DNA of 9,025 bases from Methanomicrobiaceae archaeon UBA436 (GTDB taxonomy: Archaea > Halobacteriota > Methanomicrobia > Methanomicrobiales > Methanoculleaceae): the NCBI GenBank assembly GCA_002497965.1, contig DAFR01000034.1:4065-13089 (forward strand). Direction: 5' to 3'. Made by a program: the position numbers and the translations under genes. Shown here piece by piece: positions 5,986-9,025 of this stretch. Numbering within the stretch: position 1 is the first letter of the stretch; each line of letters opens with the position of its first letter. Under the pieces are notes generated by a model. The model was given only the letters and a program-made list of their open reading frames with translations. It had not been told where the DNA came from and made no database searches.

Positions 5986-5993
5986 ATCACCTT
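5986..5993 (-). promoter_or_regulatory. Strong ribosome binding site that fixes the UPF0058 start
   Basis: Read on the minus strand, AAGGTGAT matches the archaeal 16S anti-Shine-Dalgarno complement (GGAGGTGATC). It sits 4 nt upstream of the GTG at 5981. It rules in favour of this start over the upstream in-frame GTG at 6017. Confidence 0.7.
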
Positions 5994-6023
5994 TCCTCGA
6001 AGAATACTACTGTCCACGGGTAG

Positions 6024-6032
6024 ATATATTTT
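6024..6032. promoter_or_regulatory. Shared AT-rich TATA element between divergent genes
   Basis: The run ATATATTTT (plus strand; AAAATATAT on the minus strand) is the most TATA-like sequence in the 68-nt gap between the UPF0058 operon and the ADP-ribosylglycohydrolase gene. On the minus strand it predicts a start near 6002, giving a leader of about 20 nt that contains the AAGGTGAT site. On the plus strand it lies about 22-26 nt before the ATG at 6050, which fits a leaderless transcript. One element may serve both directions, in which case the two promoters would compete. This is inferred from spacing only. Confidence 0.45.
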
Positions 6033-6049
6033 GTTGATGATCTTTTTAT

Positions 6050-6922
6050 ATGCTCAAGACGCACGGGGTCGGAGCCCTTATCGGGCTTGCAATCGGGGAT
6101 GCCATGGGCGCGCCCCTTGAAGCCCTTCCTCCGCCCCGAATGACCGTAACGGAGATGGAGGGTGGCGGGATTCATGACGTCCTGCCGGGGCAGTACACCG
6201 ACGACACCCTCCAGGCAGCGGCCCTGGCGCAGACCCTTCTTGCGTGCGGGGGTTTCGACCCCGATGACTTCGTCCGGCGACTGGTTTGGGTATATCACAC
6301 TAATCCGGATTTCTTCGGGCCGACATCGCGTGCCGTCCTCGACCTGATCGAGAGTGGTATTCCAGCCGGGACTGCCGCAAGACTGGTCCACGAAGAGCGG
6401 GGGGGCAGCCGGAGTAACGGCTGCGTCATGCGCGGCATCCCGATCGGGATCTTTTATCCACCGGATGAAGTGCGGGAGGTGAGTCTTGCCGCCTCCCGCG
6501 TGACCCACTTTGATCCCGCGGCCGGCGAGGCTTCGGCGTTCGTCAACAGGATGGTCAGCGGGATGTGCCGGGGTGAGGAGGCTGCAACTTCCTTCGGCCG
6601 GGCGCTCAGAGCCTGCCGTGATCATGAACTCCTGGGGATGCTCGAGGATTATCGGGCATACCCGCCGGTGCCGTCGCTTGATGCTATAGTCTGCACCCAC
6701 TGCGCTGTCAGGGTCTTCATGGATGCCAGGTCGTTTAAAGACGCGGTCATTGCGGCTATAAACCTGGGGGGTGACGCAGACACCGTTGGTGCGATCACAG
6801 GCGGGCTTGCCGGGGCGAGGTTCGGGCTTGAGGCCATCCCGTCATCGTGGCTTGCCAGACTTCGCGACCGCGACGAACTCCTCTCTCTCGCCTGGCGGCT
6901 TGTAGGGGTCAGCAGGCCATAG
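6050..6922 (+). CDS. ADP-ribosylglycohydrolase family protein (DraG/ARH-like)
   Basis: A 290-residue hydrolase of the ADP-ribosylglycohydrolase (DraG/ARH) family, which removes ADP-ribose from modified proteins, nucleic acids or small molecules using two divalent metal ions. All core motifs are present: LIGLAIGDAMGAPLE (10-24), the metal-binding YTDDT (49-53), SNGCVMR (122-128), THFDP (152-156) and the C-terminal metal motif NLGGDADTVGAITGGLAGA (238-256) with Asp242, Asp244 and Thr245. There is no signal peptide, so it is cytoplasmic. The start ATG has no convincing Shine-Dalgarno site and a TATA-like box about 22-26 nt upstream, suggesting a leaderless transcript. No ADP-ribosyltransferase or nitrogenase gene lies in the window, so calling it DraG in function is not justified. 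Its substrate is unknown. Confidence 0.92.
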   Translation: MLKTHGVGALIGLAIGDAMGAPLEALPPPRMTVTEMEGGGIHDVLPGQYTDDTLQAAALAQTLLACGGFDPDDFVRRLVWVYHTNPDFFGPTSRAVLDLIESGIPAGTAARLVHEERGGSRSNGCVMRGIPIGIFYPPDEVREVSLAASRVTHFDPAAGEASAFVNRMVSGMCRGEEAATSFGRALRACRDHELLGMLEDYRAYPPVPSLDAIVCTHCAVRVFMDARSFKDAVIAAINLGGDADTVGAITGGLAGARFGLEAIPSSWLARLRDRDELLSLAWRLVGVSRP

Positions 6923-7006
6923 GAATTCCATCGGTGAAGCCTCCGTGGGCCCACCATAGCACAGAAACCCTGGTTAGAAGAGATTTGGGCCTGAAGCAGC
7001 AGTATC
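6923..7006. other. Convergent intergenic gap with a 10-bp palindrome
   Basis: These 84 nt separate the stop codons of the convergent ADP-ribosylglycohydrolase and UPF0179 genes. The palindrome GTGGGCCCAC lies at 6945-6954. No clear oligo-T terminator is visible on either strand, so the two transcripts may run into each other. No small ORF or RNA gene is recognised. Confidence 0.4.
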
Positions 7007-7459
7007 TCAGACCGGCCGCAGTTCCACGAGTTTGAGAGTCCAGCCCCGCTCGCATACATCGGGGGCGTTGCCAAGAACCTCATCGACGACGTACTTCCCT
7101 CCGTCGATGATGCCATCAGGGTGGCAGAGCCGGTAACCCCGACAGCCTGTTCGCGGACAGGCAAACTCGTAACTGATTTTTGAGTTCACGATCGCCATAT
7201 CAGCGCTGATCAGCGCGACGACCGGCCCTTCCACGACGTCGACAGCGATCACCGCCTCGTGGTGGACGGGGCAGTCGTGCCGGGTGTTCGGGCGGACAGC
7301 AGCGATCCGATACTTCTTTTGTGGCTGAAGGTTGTGACAGATCTTGCGCACCTTGCAGCCATCGCACTCTGGAGGCAGAATGCCTTCATAGACGAAATCA
7401 AGTCCCGGTTTTGCGAGTGTTACCCCGATCAGGGTCACTTTTGCCTTCTCCTCTGCCAT
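7007..7459 (-). CDS. UPF0179 family protein (cysteine-rich, archaeal)
   Basis: A 150-residue archaeal protein of the uncharacterised UPF0179 family. It carries eight cysteines: Cys32, Cys35 and Cys41 in CDGCKVRKIC, Cys63 in HDCPVHH, Cys101 and Cys106 in CPRTGC, Cys112 in LCHPDG, and Cys136. The spacing suggests one or two zinc sites or an iron-sulfur cluster, and the histidines around HDCPVHH could add ligands. Conserved family segments include LPPECDGCK, KYRIAAVRP and GYRLCHPDGI. A GTG one codon earlier is possible, but the ATG is preferred because GGAGTGA, which overlaps the egsA stop, is placed as in other junctions of this window. It starts 7 nt after egsA and is probably cotranscribed with it. 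No function can be assigned. Confidence 0.87.
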   Translation of the reverse strand: MAEEKAKVTLIGVTLAKPGLDFVYEGILPPECDGCKVRKICHNLQPQKKYRIAAVRPNTRHDCPVHHEAVIAVDVVEGPVVALISADMAIVNSKISYEFACPRTGCRGYRLCHPDGIIDGGKYVVDEVLGNAPDVCERGWTLKLVELRPV

Positions 7460-7466
7460 CACACAC

Positions 7467-8549
7467 TCACTCCTGGTAGAGCATCCTCACCAGGTTCCGC
7501 GCAGACTCGCGCGTCAACCCCATATCCAGTATCGTGAACCGTTCCGGCCGGATCGTCCGCGCCGCAAGCAGTGCCTCCACGGCGGTCTCGTCATCCACCC
7601 CGATCTCCGCGGGGGTTGTCGGAGCGCCGATCTTTCGCAGTGAGTCGCGAATCCCTCTCCAGTCCCCGCCGTGGAGGTACATCGTGATGATCGCGCCAAT
7701 ACCGCACTTCTCACCGTGGAGCCCCTTTCCTGGCGCCAGACGCTCCAGCGCGTGGGAGAACTTGTGCTCGCCGCCGCTTGCGGGTCGGGACGAGCCTGCG
7801 ATGCTCATGGCAACGCCTGAGGAAACCAGGGCTTTCGTTACGATCCAGGCACTCTCCTCGGAGTTCGGCTTGATGAGGTCTGCGTTATCAAATAGGATCT
7901 CGGCGGTCATGCGGGAGAGCGTCAGGGCATACTCCGATATGGGTTCGCCCCTGAGACGGTGGGAGAGTTCCCAGTCGAGGATCGCGGTATAGTTTGCGAT
8001 GATGTCCGCACACCCGGATGCGAGCAACCGGTGTGGTGCTGATGCGATGACGGCGGTGTCGGCAACCACAGCGAGGGGAGGCTCAGCGGCGAGCGAGACG
8101 TTCCCCTCGGCGGTAGGAACCGATGCCCTTGACGAGGCTATCCCGTCGTGCGAGGCAGCGGTGGGGATGCTGATGAAGTGGCGGTCGGTGTTGTAGGATG
8201 CGATCTTTGCAGTGTCAATGATCCTTCCTCCACCAACGCCGATCACAAACGCGACCTCAGCCGCCGCTGCCTCGGCCTTTCTGATCGTCTCGAGAGGATC
8301 GCCATCTATCGCGATGAACGTCCTGACGTCATAGGACGCTGAAAGAAGAGACTCGACCCGCCTTCCGGCAACATCCCGCGTCCGCCCCCCCGATACGATG
8401 AGCACAGAGTCGCCGAGGGCAAGGTCTTCGCAGACGGCCGGGACCTGCTCGATGACGTCATGACCGATGAGGACGTCGCGCGGGAGCTGCATCCATTTGG
8501 ACTTGTCGAAGACCTTTGTTCTGAGTAAGTTTATGCGGTCTGCGCTCAT
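7467..8549 (-). CDS. egsA: sn-Glycerol-1-phosphate dehydrogenase
   Basis: A 360-residue NAD(P)-dependent dehydrogenase that reduces dihydroxyacetone phosphate to sn-glycerol-1-phosphate, the backbone of archaeal ether lipids. It belongs to the iron-containing/glycerol dehydrogenase-like fold and needs zinc. The N-terminal LLRTKVFDKSKWMQLPRDVLIGH (8-30) is typical of archaeal EgsA. The nucleotide-binding site includes IGVGGGRIIDTAK (103-115). PTAASHDGIAS (129-139) is also conserved. Likely zinc ligands are Asp182 (GCAD), a histidine in GGEHKFSH (His262 or His266) and His278 (LHGEKCG). Length is normal. The ATG is 11 nt from the divergent DUF63 gene, so its promoter probably lies within the start of that coding region; a TATA-like box is at 8582-8589. 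The gene is followed 7 nt later by the UPF0179 gene. Confidence 0.97.
   Translation of the reverse strand: MSADRINLLRTKVFDKSKWMQLPRDVLIGHDVIEQVPAVCEDLALGDSVLIVSGGRTRDVAGRRVESLLSASYDVRTFIAIDGDPLETIRKAEAAAAEVAFVIGVGGGRIIDTAKIASYNTDRHFISIPTAASHDGIASSRASVPTAEGNVSLAAEPPLAVVADTAVIASAPHRLLASGCADIIANYTAILDWELSHRLRGEPISEYALTLSRMTAEILFDNADLIKPNSEESAWIVTKALVSSGVAMSIAGSSRPASGGEHKFSHALERLAPGKGLHGEKCGIGAIITMYLHGGDWRGIRDSLRKIGAPTTPAEIGVDDETAVEALLAARTIRPERFTILDMGLTRESARNLVRMLYQE
8530..8535 (+). promoter_or_regulatory. Weak candidate TATA box for the DUF63 gene
   Basis: TTTATG (within AGTTTATGCG) lies about 28 nt upstream of the DUF63 ATG, inside the first codons of egsA on the other strand. The position suits a leaderless transcript. 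The sequence is a poor match to the consensus, so this is tentative. Confidence 0.22.
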
Positions 8550-8560
8550 TTAGATCAACA

Positions 8561-9025
8561 ATGATTAGGGAGTTCCTCTACAAATATTACATCGATCCTA
8601 TACGCTATGGTGAAGCGTATACACTTGTCGATACCCTGACATACGCCCTGATCCTCATTGCAGCGGTTTATCTTCTTTACCGGGGGCTTCGTCGCTATGG
8701 GATTGCCATCGATGACGAACTGGTGCTTGCGACCCTGCCCTACGTTGTCTTTGGGGGTCTCCTGAGGGTCGTTGAGGACACCGGGATGATCACCTCCGAT
8801 CTCCGGTTTCTCCTGATCACGCCATTGATCTTCTTTCTGATCGCTCTGATCGCAGGCGTTGCCCTCTTTGGAGGGAAGATCGCGGAGAACGCCGGCATTG
8901 TCAGCCGCTACAGCAAGGTCTACGCTGGTGTGGGGATTGCTGGTTCTTTCCTCTCTGGCGCGGCGCTTGTCTGGTTTGGCCTCACCGAGACGACGATCGC
9001 GCTCGGCGTCCTCGCCGCCATCCTG
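8561..9025 (+). CDS. DUF63 family integral membrane protein (5' part, runs off the edge)
   Basis: The first 155 residues of an archaeal membrane protein of unknown function in the DUF63 family; the frame is still open at base 9025. The N-terminus IREFLYKYYIDPIRYGEAYTLVDTLTY is followed by hydrophobic segments at about 27-43, 54-70, 83-104, 120-140 and 143-155 onward, so at least four or five membrane helices are visible. The conserved-looking segment LPYVVFGGLLRVVEDTG (59-75) and the later LLITPLIFF (84-92) fit DUF63. The start ATG lies 11 nt from the divergent egsA start and has no obvious Shine-Dalgarno site. The product is predicted to sit in the cytoplasmic membrane. No function is known to me. 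The divergent egsA neighbour hints at, but does not show, a membrane-lipid link. Confidence 0.82.
   Translation, partial: MIREFLYKYYIDPIRYGEAYTLVDTLTYALILIAAVYLLYRGLRRYGIAIDDELVLATLPYVVFGGLLRVVEDTGMITSDLRFLLITPLIFFLIALIAGVALFGGKIAENAGIVSRYSKVYAGVGIAGSFLSGAALVWFGLTETTIALGVLAAIL
8582..8589 (-). promoter_or_regulatory. Candidate TATA box for egsA inside the DUF63 coding region
   Basis: Read on the minus strand the sequence is TAATATTT, located 33-40 nt upstream of the egsA ATG. A start site near 8559 would give a leader of about 10 nt with only a partial ribosome binding match (TTGATC). It falls in codons 8-10 of the divergent DUF63 gene. Prediction only. Confidence 0.35.

Noticed and set aside
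6050..6922. Naming the hydrolase DraG, nitrogenase regulator
   Set aside because: The family is broad and no draT or nif genes are in view, so the functional name is not supported.
1..9025. CRISPR array, insertion sequence, prophage, toxin-antitoxin or defence island
   Set aside because: There are no repeats with spacers, transposase or integrase motifs, attachment-like direct repeats, or defence domains. Genes are packed, conserved and typical of an archaeal core region.

Overview
This window comes from an archaeal chromosome, most likely a GC-rich methanogenic euryarchaeon of the Methanomicrobiales (Methanoculleus-like). The support is archaeal-only content: sn-glycerol-1-phosphate dehydrogenase, archaeal-type small primase subunit, GINS51, aIF2-alpha, L44e, S27e, Nop10, and the archaeal families UPF0058, UPF0179 and DUF63. 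Shine-Dalgarno sites related to GGAGGTGATC and AT-rich archaeal TATA-like boxes also fit. The genus is a guess from overall resemblance; the domain is secure.

Layout. Bases 1-168 hold no convincing gene but contain a strong 10-bp hairpin and a T6 tract (minus strand) after the last gene of the main operon. From 5981 down to 169 a nine-gene minus-strand operon reads UPF0058 - elp3 - priS - gins51 - rpl44e - rps27e - aIF2-alpha - nop10 - PAC2-family protein. Most junctions are overlaps or gaps of 3-11 nt; the one larger gap (37 nt before rpl44e) has a candidate internal promoter. Nop10 (888-1055) is a short gene that is easily missed. At 5982-6049 a short divergent promoter region separates this operon from a plus-strand ADP-ribosylglycohydrolase gene (6050-6922). 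That gene converges on a minus-strand pair, egsA (8549-7467) followed by a UPF0179 gene (7459-7007). A plus-strand DUF63 membrane-protein gene starts at 8561, only 11 nt from the egsA start, and runs off the right edge.

How the genes work together. The long operon combines replication priming and helicase function (PriS, GINS), translation (L44e, S27e, aIF2-alpha), rRNA pseudouridylation (Nop10), wobble-uridine modification (Elp3) and a PAC2-type proteasome-assembly relative. The core priS/gins to nop10/PAC2 order is the archaeal replication-translation linkage already noted in comparative genomics. The egsA pair makes the glycerol-1-phosphate backbone of archaeal lipids.

I did not find an undescribed defence or mobile system. 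This is mainly a conserved housekeeping region. The points most worth a second look are small: a repeated GAG-TGA-N7-ATG junction geometry, a missing zinc cysteine in Nop10, a helix-hairpin-helix-like segment in PriS, very tight divergent promoters, and the unexplained structured sequence at the left edge.
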